The notes: generated by a model from the sequence alone, not told the origin. A DNA stretch of 64,000 nucleotides from Clostridium sp. AF37-5 (GCF_003477605.1 NZ_QUDR01000001.1:186001-250000); one strand, 5' to 3'. Numbered from the stretch's first letter, positions 1 to 9,566 are shown. Numbers and translations are program-made.

Positions 1-596
1 TTGGCAATGCCCTTGGCTATGGAACGAGTGTTACGGTCGGTTATATTAGTGCAAAGGACCGTGAGATTGACGCCGAAGACAGCGCAAGTGTAAAATTGAT
101 TCAGACAGACGCAGCAATTAATCCGGGAAACAGCGGCGGTGCATTAGTAAATAGCAAAGGCGAAGTGATTGCTATCAATTCCTCAAAATTTGCTTCTGAG
201 GAAGTAGAGGGAATGGGATTTGCGATTCCGATGGCAACTGCAGAGCCAATCTTAGAAGAGTTAATGAATCAAAAAGAAGTGGCAGCAAACAATCAGGCTT
301 ATCTGGGTATTACCGGCCGTGATGTGACAAGCGAATACGAGCAGGCATATGGAATTCCGCAGGGAATTTACATTTCAGAAGTTTCAGCTGGTTCACCGGC
401 AGAGAAAGCAGGATTGCAGAAAGGATATATTATTACCAAATTAAATGGAACGACCGTGAAAACACTTTCCCAGTTGCAGGAAAAACTTTCAAAGTGTGAG
501 GCAGGAACACAGGGTAAAGTCACTGTAAAAATTGCTTCCGGTTCATCCTATCAGGAAAAGACATTTTCTGTTACGTTTGGTAAAAAACAGAACTAA
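1..596 (+). CDS. htrA: HtrA-like serine protease, C-terminal part (5' truncated)
   Basis: The frame is open from base 3, so the gene starts before the window. What remains is the end of the trypsin-like domain, with the catalytic serine motif GNSGG ([12 protein letters not shown]), followed by one PDZ domain (about the last 95 residues, with [19 protein letters not shown]). HtrA/DegP proteins degrade or refold damaged proteins outside the cytoplasmic membrane and are usually anchored by an N-terminal helix, which is not visible here. The catalytic His and Asp also lie outside the window. The stop codon is 12 bp before miaB, so the two genes are probably co-transcribed. Confidence 0.93.
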   Translation, partial: GNALGYGTSVTVGYISAKDREIDAEDSASVKLIQTDAAINPGNSGGALVNSKGEVIAINSSKFASEEVEGMGFAIPMATAEPILEELMNQKEVAANNQAYLGITGRDVTSEYEQAYGIPQGIYISEVSAGSPAEKAGLQKGYIITKLNGTTVKTLSQLQEKLSKCEAGTQGKVTVKIASGSSYQEKTFSVTFGKKQN

Positions 597-608
597 TGGA
601 GGAACAAT

Positions 609-2057
609 ATGTTTGATTATGAACGTTTGGAGGCACTTTCCATCGAAGGAGAGGCTCCACAGTCAGAACCGGAGAGACAGTATTATTTTATGAAAAAGTG
701 CAGGCAGTGGGCAGAGGAAGAGAAAGAGCGAATCGGACATCCTCTTACCATGTCAATTCAGACGCTAGGCTGTCAGATGAATGCAAAGGACTCGGAGAAG
801 ATGACAGCAATTCTTGAATATATTGGATACAAAGAAGTAGAGGAACCGGTTGCGGATTTTGTTTTATACAATACGTGTACTGTTCGTGAAAATGCCAACT
901 TAAAAATCTATGGACGGCTTGGTTATCTCAAAAACCATAAAAAGAAAAATCCGTCAATGAGGATTGCTCTCTGCGGATGTATGATGCAGGAAGCGGATGA
1001 GGTAGAGCGGATTCGCAAGAGTTATTCGTTTGTTGATTTAGTGTTTGGTACACATAACATTTATAAACTGGCAGAGTTATTGTATACACAGGTGCAGTCA
1101 GCACGTCCGGTGATGGATGTGTGGAAGGAGGCCAAAGAGATTGTGGAAGATTTGCCGGGAAAACGTAAATATCCATTTAAGACCGGTGTCAATATTATGT
1201 ATGGCTGTAATAACTTTTGCAGTTACTGCATTGTACCATATGTGCGCGGGCGGGAGAGAAGCAGAGAGCCGGAGGATATTATTTCCGAAATCAAAGGTCT
1301 TGTAGCCGACGGCGTGGTAGAGGTAATGTTACTTGGACAAAATGTAAATTCTTATGGAAAGACTTTGGAAAATCCGGTCACGTTTGCTAATCTATTGCGT
1401 CAAGTAAATGAAATTGAAGGACTTAAGAGAATCCGGTTTATGACATCGCATCCGAAGGATTTGTCGGATGAGCTGATTGAGGCGATGGCGGAATGTGATA
1501 AAGTATGTACCCATCTGCATTTGCCATTGCAGTCGGGAAGTACGGAAATCTTAAAGAAAATGAACCGTAAGTACACGAAAGAATCCTATCTTTCTTTGGT
1601 GGAGAGGATTCGGGAAAAGAATCCAAAACTATCGCTTACGACGGATATTATTGTTGGATTTCCGGGAGAGACAGAAGAAGATTTTGAAGACACATTAGAT
1701 GTAGTAAGAAAAGTTCGCTATGACAGTGCCTACACCTTTATTTATTCAAAGCGCACCGGTACGCCGGCAGCTGCAATGGAAAATCAAGTGCCGGAAGAAG
1801 TAGTGAAAGAACGGTTTGACAGATTGCTGCATGAAGTGCAGGGGATTTCCACAGAGATTACAAAGAGTATCGAGGGAGAGACGGTTCCGGTTCTGGTAGA
1901 AGAGATAAATACACAGAACGAAGAACTTTTAACCGGACGCTTATCCAATAATGCGGTCGTTCATTTTCCGGGCGATGTCTCCTTGATTGGAGAAATCTTA
2001 CCGGTAAAATTAGTAGAAAGCAAAGGCTTTTATTATATGGGAGAAATCGTGAAATAA
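609..2057 (+). CDS. miaB: tRNA-2-methylthio-N6-dimethylallyladenosine synthase MiaB
   Basis: A 482-residue radical SAM methylthiotransferase that adds the 2-methylthio group to i6A37 in tRNAs reading UNN codons. The N-terminal UPF0004 domain has cluster cysteines near C55 (TLGCQMN), C90 (NTCTVREN) and C124 (CGCMMQ). The radical SAM cluster is C200/C204/C207 in YGCNNFCSYC, and a TRAM domain closes the protein (about residues 410-480). The RBS ggagg is well placed before ATG 609. An N-terminal extension of about 45 residues before the first domain is usual for clostridial MiaB. The mutS/mutL genes that often follow miaB in clostridia are absent; a bidirectional terminator follows instead. Confidence 0.97.
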   Translation: MFDYERLEALSIEGEAPQSEPERQYYFMKKCRQWAEEEKERIGHPLTMSIQTLGCQMNAKDSEKMTAILEYIGYKEVEEPVADFVLYNTCTVRENANLKIYGRLGYLKNHKKKNPSMRIALCGCMMQEADEVERIRKSYSFVDLVFGTHNIYKLAELLYTQVQSARPVMDVWKEAKEIVEDLPGKRKYPFKTGVNIMYGCNNFCSYCIVPYVRGRERSREPEDIISEIKGLVADGVVEVMLLGQNVNSYGKTLENPVTFANLLRQVNEIEGLKRIRFMTSHPKDLSDELIEAMAECDKVCTHLHLPLQSGSTEILKKMNRKYTKESYLSLVERIREKNPKLSLTTDIIVGFPGETEEDFEDTLDVVRKVRYDSAYTFIYSKRTGTPAAAMENQVPEEVVKERFDRLLHEVQGISTEITKSIEGETVPVLVEEINTQNEELLTGRLSNNAVVHFPGDVSLIGEILPVKLVESKGFYYMGEIVK

Positions 2058-2115
2058 AAAAAGAAACTGCAATTCATTTCCTAAAAAGGGGGATGAGTCT
2101 GCAGTTTCTTTTTTG
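2056..2115. terminator. Bidirectional terminator between miaB and the cyclophilin gene
   Basis: A perfect inverted repeat pairs aagaaactgca (2061-2071) with tgcagtttctt (2100-2110). It is flanked by an A-run on the left and a T-run on the right, so it works as an intrinsic terminator for both convergent genes. Confidence 0.85.
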
Positions 2116-2640
2116 TTAAACTGTTTTTGGCTCCGGATAATCTTCTCCAAAAGTTTCTACTGTTACTTTTTCCATAATAACCGGTGTGAGCGGCATATCA
2201 CTCCAGTCAGTAGCAACTTCGGCTAATTTATCTACAACATCCATGCCCTCAATAATTTTACCAAAAGCGGCATAAGAGCCATCAAGATGAGAGGCTTTCT
2301 TATGCATAATAAAAAACTGGCTTCCGGCGGAGTCCGGATGCTGGGAGCGTGCCATGGAGATGACACCCGGGTCATGGCTTAATGAGTTGTCATAGCCATT
2401 TAAAGAGAATTCTCCGGGGATGCTGTAACCGGGACCGCCGGTTCCGTTTCCATCCGGGTCACCGCCCTGAATCATAAAACCACTAATGATGCGGTGAAAG
2501 GTGAGTCCGTCATAAAATCCTTTGTTTACCAAAGAAATAAAATTGTTTACTGTGTTCTCTGCAACTTCCGGATAAAGTTCAAGCTTCATAACATCGCCGT
2601 CATTCATCACGATTGTTACAATGGGATTTTTTTCTGCCAT
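2116..2640 (-). CDS. ppiB: Peptidyl-prolyl cis-trans isomerase, cyclophilin type
   Basis: A 174-residue single-domain cyclophilin that catalyses proline isomerisation during protein folding, probably in the cytoplasm because no signal peptide is present. Family motifs are FHRIISGFMIQGGD, the GTGGPGYSI loop and SAGSQFFIMHKKASHLDGSYAAFGKI. The frame is open upstream to 2736, but ATG at 2640 is preferred: the minus strand shows aggaaagga about 8 nt before it, and the protein then starts directly at MAEKNPIVTIVMNDG, as expected for the family. It is monocistronic and convergent with miaB. Confidence 0.93.
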   Translation of the reverse strand: MAEKNPIVTIVMNDGDVMKLELYPEVAENTVNNFISLVNKGFYDGLTFHRIISGFMIQGGDPDGNGTGGPGYSIPGEFSLNGYDNSLSHDPGVISMARSQHPDSAGSQFFIMHKKASHLDGSYAAFGKIIEGMDVVDKLAEVATDWSDMPLTPVIMEKVTVETFGEDYPEPKTV

Positions 2641-2724
2641 AATGATAGTTCCTTTCCTATTCAAATTCCAGCGGTTAAAACCGCTTTTTTTATTGTAAAA
2701 GATTTTTGCGGCAGATGCAAGCCT

Positions 2725-2882
2725 TTCGACAAACAATGATAGTGAGAAATGTAGAAACTCTACTGTCTTGATTGGATTGTGTCTAACGATGTCAGATGAA
2801 AGAATGATTTGGCTGACAATAATGGGAAAAGGGAGCGGCCGTTTGACAAGCTTTGCAGAGTCTATCGTCTATAATGAGCCTA
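2725..2882 (+). promoter_or_regulatory. Spo0A-type promoter of spoIIGA-sigE
   Basis: A perfect -35 TTGACA (2843-2848) and a perfect -10 TATAAT (2870-2875) are separated by 21 bp instead of about 17. The B. subtilis spoIIG promoter has the same architecture (22 bp) and depends on Spo0A~P. A perfect 0A box in reverse orientation (TTCGACA, 2725-2731), a one-mismatch box (TGTCTAA, 2780-2786) and a one-mismatch box overlapping the -35 (TTTGACA, 2842-2848) are visible. The predicted start site is near 2882. Confidence 0.7.
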
Positions 2883-2904
2883 CACAAACGGAAAGGGGAT
2901 GAAG

Positions 2905-3732
2905 ATGCCAATGAGAGTGAAGTTATACTTAGATGTATTCTTTCTGATTAACACAGGGATGAATCTGGTGGTTTTTCTGACACAGAGTTTATTGATGCAA
3001 AAAACCATTCGGTTGTGGCGCCTTATCCTTGCGTCAGTATTAGGAGCTGTGATGGCGTGTCTTTTGGTATTGTTTCATGTGCACAGAAATCTCCTGTTGC
3101 TTGTTTTGTCCTATTTTTTTGTTAGTGTTTTTCTTGTCCGGTTTGCTTTTGGTAAAATGACGACTGCAAGAACGGTGATGCACCTTTTACTTTATTATGC
3201 ATGTGCTTTTATTCTGGCGGGGCTTTTGCTTCAGGTACAAAAAAGTTTTCATTACCCGCTTACCGGGGCATCGATGTTAGGGCTTATGCTTTTTGTTCTC
3301 TTTCTTTTTCGGTATTTTATGCCAAAACTAAAAAAAGAAAAAGAACGGGTGTCATATCTTTACCGGATGCGGATATATGACCGGGGAAATAAAATCGAAG
3401 GAATGGCACTTTTGGATACCGGAAATGGACTTTACGATGCAATCAGCAAAAAGCCGGTTATGCTCGGCAGTAAAAAATTTTTGGAAAAATTGTGGAAGGG
3501 AAAAGACCCTCCGTTGATGCGGATGATTCCCTACCATTCTGTAGGGAAAAAGATGGGAATGCTTTGTGCTTTTCGGGCACAACGACTGGAAATTGAATGT
3601 GGGGGAGATTGGCAGTTTGTGGAAGATGCGTGGGTGGCGGTATGCGAAGAATGTGTTTCTGTGGATGGAGAATATGAAATGATACTGCATCCCGATATGT
3701 TGAATAATGAAAAAGGAAAGGAGAAATCATAG
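2905..3732 (+). CDS. spoIIGA: Sporulation sigma-E processing peptidase SpoIIGA
   Basis: A 275-residue membrane-embedded aspartic protease that cleaves the pro-sequence of sigma-E at the asymmetric septum, in the mother cell. The N-terminal half has about five hydrophobic segments (residues 5-140). The C-terminal cytoplasmic half carries the active-site motif LDTGNGLYD with the catalytic Asp near residue 171. ATG 2905 is preferred over ATG 2899 because the gaaagggg RBS (2891-2898) directly abuts 2899 and is 6 nt from 2905. It lies 1 bp upstream of sigE, its substrate's gene. Confidence 0.93.
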   Translation: MPMRVKLYLDVFFLINTGMNLVVFLTQSLLMQKTIRLWRLILASVLGAVMACLLVLFHVHRNLLLLVLSYFFVSVFLVRFAFGKMTTARTVMHLLLYYACAFILAGLLLQVQKSFHYPLTGASMLGLMLFVLFLFRYFMPKLKKEKERVSYLYRMRIYDRGNKIEGMALLDTGNGLYDAISKKPVMLGSKKFLEKLWKGKDPPLMRMIPYHSVGKKMGMLCAFRAQRLEIECGGDWQFVEDAWVAVCEECVSVDGEYEMILHPDMLNNEKGKEKS

Positions 3733-3733
3733 T

Positions 3734-4480
3734 ATGCTGCTTAAGATTTCGATGCCGGGACAGTTTCAGTTCCGGATGATTCAGGATTGGAAAAGTGTAT
3801 TTTTTCACCGCGGAGGTGATATTCATTATATTGGAGGGGCAGAGATTCTGCCGCCGCCTTTAGAGCCGGGAGAGGAGGCAGCCTGCATTGAGAAATTGGG
3901 GGGAGAGCAGAACGACAAAGCGAGAAATACACTGGTAGAACATAACCTTCGCCTTGTTGTGTACATAGCGAAAAAGTTTGATAATACAGGTGTCGGCGTG
4001 GAGGATTTAATCTCGATTGGAACAATTGGTCTGATGAAGGCAATTAATACCTTTAACCCGACGAAAAATATCAAACTTGCAACCTATGCGTCACGCTGTA
4101 TTGAGAATGAAATTCTTATGTATCTGCGTAGAAATAATAAAACGAAATTAGAGGTATCCATTGATGAACCTTTAAATGTTGACTGGGATGGAAACGAACT
4201 GCTGCTCTCGGACATTTTGGGAACAAGTGAAGATATTATTTACAAAGACATTGAAAAAGAAGTTGATAGAAGTTTACTGCGTAAAGCATTGGAAACATTA
4301 TCTGAACGAGAACAAACGATTATCCGTCTTAGATTTGGAATCGACGATAAACTCGGACAGGAACTCACACAGAAAGAAGTCGCAGACCTCTTAGGCATCT
4401 CCCAAAGCTATATCTCACGATTAGAGAAAAAAATAATGAAGCGGTTAAAGAAAGAAATCTTGCGCTTAGAGGGACGTTAA
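3734..4480 (+). CDS. sigE: RNA polymerase sporulation sigma factor, pro-sigma-E
   Basis: A 248-residue mother-cell sigma factor. The first 30 or so residues are an amphipathic pro-sequence, followed by [17 protein letters not shown], which matches the conserved processing region. Region 2 contains [17 protein letters not shown] and the core-binding/-10 recognition segment. Region 4 contains the helix-turn-helix [24 protein letters not shown]. The start is ATG 3734 with aaggag at 3717-3722. The gene is expected to be silent until Spo0A~P activates the promoter upstream of spoIIGA. In many Firmicutes sigG follows immediately; here sigG is 20 kb away on the other strand. Confidence 0.96.
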   Translation: MLLKISMPGQFQFRMIQDWKSVFFHRGGDIHYIGGAEILPPPLEPGEEAACIEKLGGEQNDKARNTLVEHNLRLVVYIAKKFDNTGVGVEDLISIGTIGLMKAINTFNPTKNIKLATYASRCIENEILMYLRRNNKTKLEVSIDEPLNVDWDGNELLLSDILGTSEDIIYKDIEKEVDRSLLRKALETLSEREQTIIRLRFGIDDKLGQELTQKEVADLLGISQSYISRLEKKIMKRLKKEILRLEGR

Positions 4481-4501
4481 AAATAAGGTGCTTTCAATAA
4501 A

Positions 4502-4578
4502 AAAGAAGTTACAAATCAGCGAGAAACTTTATTCGCGAAAGCGAATCTTTTGTTTCGAGTCGATTTGTAACTTTTTTT
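4502..4578. terminator. Bidirectional multi-stem terminator between sigE and the GH43 gene
   Basis: The outer arms aagttacaaatc (4506-4517) and gatttgtaactt (4562-4573) pair perfectly, with an A-run before and a T-run after. Inside lies a second perfect hairpin, ATTCGC-GAAA-GCGAAT (4531-4546), closed by a GNRA-type tetraloop. It serves both convergent genes. Confidence 0.85.
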
Positions 4579-4590
4579 ATAGTAACTATC

Positions 4591-6168
4591 TTATTTGTTA
4601 TCATCCTCATACAAGAAGTGATCGAATGCTGCGACGGTGCTGCTTTCCTCACCGTTTGAGGTTGCATACAGTCCGATGGTGTTTCCGACAAAGCCACCGG
4701 CTACATCAGTAGACAGAATTCTTGCATCTACTTTATCCGCAAGTATTTTCTCAGATTTACCATCGACAGAATAAGCAAAGGTTAAATCCTGTTCATTTTC
4801 CGTGATGCGAAGTGTGAGGTCAGGATAAAGGGCATCCAGTATTTCTTCTTTTAAGACAGTGACCTTATCACGTTCTGTCTTAACAAGAGAGAGAACAGTG
4901 GCGTCTCCTTTTTTGCCGGCCAAGAGCTGGTAGTTAAATGACTGGCTCTGGTAAATGGCAATTCCTGCCTGCTCGTTTTCTACAGCAGGAGAAAACGAAA
5001 GTTTTGTTTCTGCTGTAAAATCAAAACTAAGCTGGCGCTGACACACATAGGAAGGAGTTCCTTTTGAGGATAACGTATCAGCATCCGGTTTCATTTCTAA
5101 ATATCCCGGACGATTCGTAAGAGAATAGTTTTCCTCTTTCGGATTGCGTAAGTACATAAAATGAAGTGGAAGCGTATCGGTGTCAAAATCTTCTTTTGCA
5201 GGAATTTCTTTCGCTTCATAAGCAGGAAGATTAGGCATTGGGAAAGTATCTTCCAAAATACCTTTTCCCGGATTGATTACCGGCCATCCATCTTCCCAGA
5301 TAAATGGTACTAGGTAAGTTTCGCGTCCTAAATTTCTATAGTAGCCGCCACGTGGACGGGATGCTAAGCATACCATCCACCACTCACCATTCTGGGTTTC
5401 AACGATATCCGGATGTCCGACATTTACAATCGGATAGTGGTAGCCAAGATGACGGTGCGTGAAAATTGGATTTGCCTTATGACCGGTAAAAGGTTCTGTC
5501 AAACTTTTGCTTCGTGCAATCGAAACTGCATGGTTGTGTCCGGTTCCGGCCTCGGATATCAAAAGATAGTAATAGCCGTCTTTCTTGTAGATATGTGGTC
5601 CCTCCGGCCATTCCACACCGCGGAGAGCACCATGCCATGCCGGGTAACTTTCGCCGACAAGTTTCATCGTATTTAAATCTAATTCCTGAATATAAATTTC
5701 ATTATCACCGAAATAGCGGGAGCCTTCTCTGCGGTTCTGTGTACCACAGTAGTAGCATTTGCCATCATCATCAAAGAAGAGAGATGGGTCAATTCCGGCA
5801 GAATCCAAAGGATATGGATCCGACCAAGGACCGGCAGGGTCCGTTGCAGTGACAATAAAATTATTGATATCATTCGTTGGTGTTACGTTTGTTGTAATCA
5901 TGTAAAAGGTTCCATCGTGGTAGCGCAGTGTCGGTGCAAAGATACCCTCACTTGTTTCTGCATTTACCAAAGGAAGCTGTTCTTTTCTTTCTAATATGTT
6001 ACCAATCTGATTCCAGTGTACTAAATCACGGCTGTGAAAGATTGGAACACCGGGGAAATAAGCAAAAGTTGAAGTTACCAAATAATAATCATTGTTTACA
6101 CGGCAAATCGATGGATCCGGGTAGAAGCCAGGAAGTATCGGATTCATGCCTGTTTTTTTGTTGCCCAT
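4591..6168 (-). CDS. xynB: GH43 beta-xylosidase, intracellular
   Basis: A 525-residue glycoside hydrolase of family 43. A five-bladed propeller occupies about residues 10-310. Candidate catalytic residues are Asp18 (FYPDPS, base), Asp127 (GIDPSLFF, pKa modulator) and Glu189 (WPEGPH, acid). The last 200 residues resemble the beta-sandwich domain that closes many GH43 beta-xylosidases. There is no signal peptide, so it should release xylose from imported xylo-oligosaccharides in the cytoplasm. ATG 6168 is chosen over the longer frame because ggagg lies about 8 nt upstream and the protein then begins at the family's usual position. An alpha-L-arabinofuranosidase activity cannot be excluded from sequence alone. 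Confidence 0.88.
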   Translation of the reverse strand: MGNKKTGMNPILPGFYPDPSICRVNNDYYLVTSTFAYFPGVPIFHSRDLVHWNQIGNILERKEQLPLVNAETSEGIFAPTLRYHDGTFYMITTNVTPTNDINNFIVTATDPAGPWSDPYPLDSAGIDPSLFFDDDGKCYYCGTQNRREGSRYFGDNEIYIQELDLNTMKLVGESYPAWHGALRGVEWPEGPHIYKKDGYYYLLISEAGTGHNHAVSIARSKSLTEPFTGHKANPIFTHRHLGYHYPIVNVGHPDIVETQNGEWWMVCLASRPRGGYYRNLGRETYLVPFIWEDGWPVINPGKGILEDTFPMPNLPAYEAKEIPAKEDFDTDTLPLHFMYLRNPKEENYSLTNRPGYLEMKPDADTLSSKGTPSYVCQRQLSFDFTAETKLSFSPAVENEQAGIAIYQSQSFNYQLLAGKKGDATVLSLVKTERDKVTVLKEEILDALYPDLTLRITENEQDLTFAYSVDGKSEKILADKVDARILSTDVAGGFVGNTIGLYATSNGEESSTVAAFDHFLYEDDNK

Positions 6169-6191
6169 AAAAACCTCCAAGTTATGAAATA

Positions 6192-6231
6192 TGTATACCT
6201 GCATTCTACTATATGGATTCTCTCTTGTAAA
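6192..6231 (-). promoter_or_regulatory. Promoter of the GH43 gene with a TGTATAC motif near its start site
   Basis: On the minus strand, TTTACA (6226-6231) and TAGAAT (6203-6208) are separated by exactly 17 bp. The motif TGTATAC (6192-6198, plus-strand reading) falls at the expected transcription start, where a repressor could act. The same heptamer occurs next to the divergent promoter. Confidence 0.6.
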
Positions 6232-6302
6232 TACAAAACATTTTTCAAGGGAAAAACAATCATTTTTTAGCAAAAATACATAAAAAAATCTATCAAAAAC
6301 TA

Positions 6303-6359
6303 TGGACATGTTACAAAAATGGTGATATACTTTATAACAAACTGTATACATATTATACA
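6303..6359 (+). promoter_or_regulatory. Promoter and candidate operator of the carbohydrate import operon
   Basis: TGGACA (6303-6308) and TATACT (6326-6331) are separated by 17 bp. Just downstream of the predicted start is a perfect 6-bp inverted repeat, TGTATA-CATAT-TATACA (6343-6359), a typical operator position. The 278-bp space between the two divergent genes (6169-6446) holds this promoter, the GH43 promoter and otherwise AT-rich sequence; I see no small gene in it. Confidence 0.6.
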
Positions 6360-6446
6360 AAAAAACATTATGTGTTTTGCTCCGATGGCTTATTTCACTG
6401 GCAGAATGCATAAAAAGAGAAACAACGAAAGGAGATTGCGACAGCT

Positions 6447-9400
6447 ATGTCAAAGTTGATGAAGAAAAAAGGCTTACGGACATTCTTGATTGTAGTACTG
6501 GTGATTATCGCTTTTGTACTATTTTTCAAGTTAAAAGGTTCTTCCGTAAGTGACAACTCCGACAAGTACGCAGGTGTGGATTTTGACACTATGAACAGCG
6601 AATATCAGCGTGAAGGCCAGTACAGTGATTATGTGGCTAAGCGCACGGACGCCAATACACCAAGTGGTTCCTATGATATTCCGGTTGCCGGTTTCGTGAA
6701 GAAAGAGACAACCAAAAACGTCACTGTACATAATGATCTTGGTCCGGAGAATGAAAAATCAGAATCGGTGTTGATTCCGGAAGGAGAAAGCGCAGTGTAT
6801 TCTGTTAATGTGGAAGAGGAGGGTTATTACAACTTGAACCTTGAGTACTATCCTTCCACAGGAGACAAGGACGACCGAGGAATTGCAATTGAGACCAAGG
6901 TAGAACTTTACAATGAAAAAACGGGTAAATACGAAACTCCATTTAATGGTGCCGAGGGTATTGACTTCGAACGTGTCTACACGGATGATGGCAAACCAAG
7001 CAAGGATAACCAGGGAAATGAGATTCGTCCTTCCCAGATTGAGGATCCGACACGCGGATGGATTTCTTCCTATTTTGAAGACCCAACCGGATATGAGATG
7101 GATCCGTATTACTTCTATTTAAAGAAGGGTGTCAATAAGATTCGCTTAACTGGTGTCAACGAACGTTTGATTATGCGTAAGTTCACAGTAGGTAATATGA
7201 AGAAGATTCCTACCTATGCAGAGTACGCAGCAGAGAACAAAGGAAAGACAAATAACGTTGACAAATCTTACGTTCAGAAGATTCAGGGTGAAAAGTCGGA
7301 CAGACGTTCATCACCATCTTTATATGCTACTTATGACCGTACATCGGGAGATACCGAATACGAGGATGAAAAAGGAAATGTTACCAAGCATAATACAGAC
7401 AAACAGGTTTTGAATGTAATTGGTGGTACACAGTGGAAAGTTGCCGGTGACTGGCTGGAATGGACTACGAAAGTAGAAAAAGAAGGCGATTATGTAATCG
7501 GTATTAAAGGACGTCAGGGATATAACCGTGGTTATATCGCAAACCGTTCTTTGTACATTGACGGAGAGGTTCCTTTTAAAGAGGTAGCTAGTCTGCAATT
7601 TACTTACAGCAATGTTTGGGAAATGCTTTGCTTACAGAATGATAAAGGCGAGGCATACAAATTCCACCTCACTGCTGGAGAACATAAAATTCGTTTGAAA
7701 ATTACACTTGGTGAGCTTGGTGAGTATCTCTCCCAGTTGTCTGAAAGTGTATACCGTATGAATCAGTACTATCGTCAGATTCTTGTATTGACAGGTACAG
7801 AGCCGGATGAGTTCCGTGATTACCAGATTGAAAAAGTATATCCGGATATCATTAAGGCAATGGGCGATGAGTCCAAAATCTTATATCGCTTAGTTGATGA
7901 AGTTACTGCATATACCGGTGAACGTGGTGGTGAAATCGCCGTAGCACAGACACTGGCTGCACAGATGGAAGAGTTTGTTGACCGTCCGGATAAAATTCCT
8001 CAGACGTTATCGAACTTCAAAGAGAATGTATCTTCTCTTGGTACATCAATTAACAACTTAAGTGCAACGGCGATGGATATTGACTATATTGTTCTTGCCG
8101 GCGACAAATCTTCAATTGAAGAAGTAAACGAAGGAAGTTTTGACCGAATTGTACATGAGTGTACATTGTTTATTAACTCCTTCCGTTCCGATTCCTCTGC
8201 ACTTGGTAATGTGTATGATTCGGATGATCCGGATGTTATCGATGTATGGATTACTGCCGGACGTGACCAGAGTAATATTTTGAAGAACATGGTAGATCAG
8301 CAGTTTACTCCGACTTCAAAAGAAACATATGGAAAAGAAATTAAAGTAAATGTTAAATTGATTGATGCTGCAGCGTCAGCAAATACAGTTACAAACTCTG
8401 CCGGTGCGGTAAATGCGATGCTTCCTGCCGTTATGTCAGGTAATGGTCCGGATGTAGCGCTTTGTATTTCGCAGACAGAGCCTGTCAACTACGCACTTCG
8501 TGGTGCGACTGTGGATTTGACCCAGTTCTCGGACTATAAAGATGTACTTTCTGAGTACCAGGCAAGTTCTTATGAGCCTTACTGGTTGAAAGATAAGTCC
8601 GGACATAAAGGTTTGTATGGTCTGCCGGAGACAGAAAACTACAACGTATTGTTCTATCGTACCGATATTATGGAAGAACTTGGTATTGATGCGACACAGA
8701 TTAATACATGGGATGATGTAATCAAAGTACTTCCGAAACTGCAGAAGAACAGCATGTCGTTTGCAATTCCTTCGGTAGAGCGTAAGATTAACAACGCATC
8801 CAACCCTGACCTTGCAAACTACTATGCTCAGCTTGTTCAGCGCGGCGGTTCCTTGTACCGTGATGACGGTATTGAGACAACAATTGGTAGTACAGAAGGT
8901 ATTCAGGCATTTGAATTCTATACCAAATTATTTACCAACTACAAACTGGTTAAACAGTACGATTTCGCAAACCGTTTCCGAAGCGGTGAGATGCCAATCG
9001 GTGTAGCAGATTACAGTACATTTAATACATTGTCTGTATTTGCTCCTGAGATTAAAGGTCTTTGGAACTTCGGTATGGTTCCTGGTGTGAAACAGGAAGA
9101 TGGCTCAATCAACCGTTCCGTTCAGTCATGGGGTACTGCTTCTATGATGCTTAAAGGTGCGGAACAACGTGGCAAGAAAGAAATCGCATGGGATTTCTTG
9201 AAATGGTGGGCAAGTGCTGATACACAGGCTACCTACGCAAGAGAGCTTGAGGCTGTTATGGGTGCTGCGGCACGTTATGCAACAGCAAACAAAGAAACCT
9301 TTAAGACATTGTCTTGGAGCAGCAAAGAGTCCACTGTACTGGATGAACAGCACAAATGGGCATTTGGTATTCCTCAGGTTGCCGGCGGATATTACACAGA

Positions 9401-9566
9401 GCGTCATATCACGAACGCAATCCGTAAAGTCATGAATAACAACGAGGACCCTCGAGAGACGATTCTTGATTATGTTATTACGATAAATAAGGAGTTATCA
9501 AACAAACGTGAAGAGTTTGGGTTGAAGACTCTGGAACAAGAAGAAAAAGAAACAAAACAAAAATAA
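6447..9566 (+). CDS. Large membrane-tethered extracellular solute-binding protein with CBM-like N-terminal domains
   Basis: A 1039-residue protein, more than twice the usual size of a family 1 ABC binding protein. Residues 9-28 form a membrane helix without a lipobox, so the rest should face outward as a tethered protein. Residues about 100-255 and 317-430 look like two beta-sandwich carbohydrate-binding-like domains (for example AVYSVNVEEEGYYNLNLEY and GDWLEWTTKVEKEGDYVIG). A helical linker follows (about 430-590), and then a complete type 1 solute-binding fold (about 593-1010). The RBS aaggaga precedes ATG 6447. The gene heads the import operon directly before a permease pair. The sugar bound is unknown; a xylan fragment is inferred from the neighbours. 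Confidence 0.85.
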   Translation: MSKLMKKKGLRTFLIVVLVIIAFVLFFKLKGSSVSDNSDKYAGVDFDTMNSEYQREGQYSDYVAKRTDANTPSGSYDIPVAGFVKKETTKNVTVHNDLGPENEKSESVLIPEGESAVYSVNVEEEGYYNLNLEYYPSTGDKDDRGIAIETKVELYNEKTGKYETPFNGAEGIDFERVYTDDGKPSKDNQGNEIRPSQIEDPTRGWISSYFEDPTGYEMDPYYFYLKKGVNKIRLTGVNERLIMRKFTVGNMKKIPTYAEYAAENKGKTNNVDKSYVQKIQGEKSDRRSSPSLYATYDRTSGDTEYEDEKGNVTKHNTDKQVLNVIGGTQWKVAGDWLEWTTKVEKEGDYVIGIKGRQGYNRGYIANRSLYIDGEVPFKEVASLQFTYSNVWEMLCLQNDKGEAYKFHLTAGEHKIRLKITLGELGEYLSQLSESVYRMNQYYRQILVLTGTEPDEFRDYQIEKVYPDIIKAMGDESKILYRLVDEVTAYTGERGGEIAVAQTLAAQMEEFVDRPDKIPQTLSNFKENVSSLGTSINNLSATAMDIDYIVLAGDKSSIEEVNEGSFDRIVHECTLFINSFRSDSSALGNVYDSDDPDVIDVWITAGRDQSNILKNMVDQQFTPTSKETYGKEIKVNVKLIDAAASANTVTNSAGAVNAMLPAVMSGNGPDVALCISQTEPVNYALRGATVDLTQFSDYKDVLSEYQASSYEPYWLKDKSGHKGLYGLPETENYNVLFYRTDIMEELGIDATQINTWDDVIKVLPKLQKNSMSFAIPSVERKINNASNPDLANYYAQLVQRGGSLYRDDGIETTIGSTEGIQAFEFYTKLFTNYKLVKQYDFANRFRSGEMPIGVADYSTFNTLSVFAPEIKGLWNFGMVPGVKQEDGSINRSVQSWGTASMMLKGAEQRGKKEIAWDFLKWWASADTQATYARELEAVMGAAARYATANKETFKTLSWSSKESTVLDEQHKWAFGIPQVAGGYYTERHITNAIRKVMNNNEDPRETILDYVITINKELSNKREEFGLKTLEQEEKETKQK

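Noticed and set aside
2671..2690. Small inverted repeat gcggtt-aa-aaccgc followed by a T-run on the plus strand, upstream of the cyclophilin gene
   Set aside because: The stem is only four to six base pairs with a very short loop, and no plus-strand gene ends there; on the minus strand no T-run follows.
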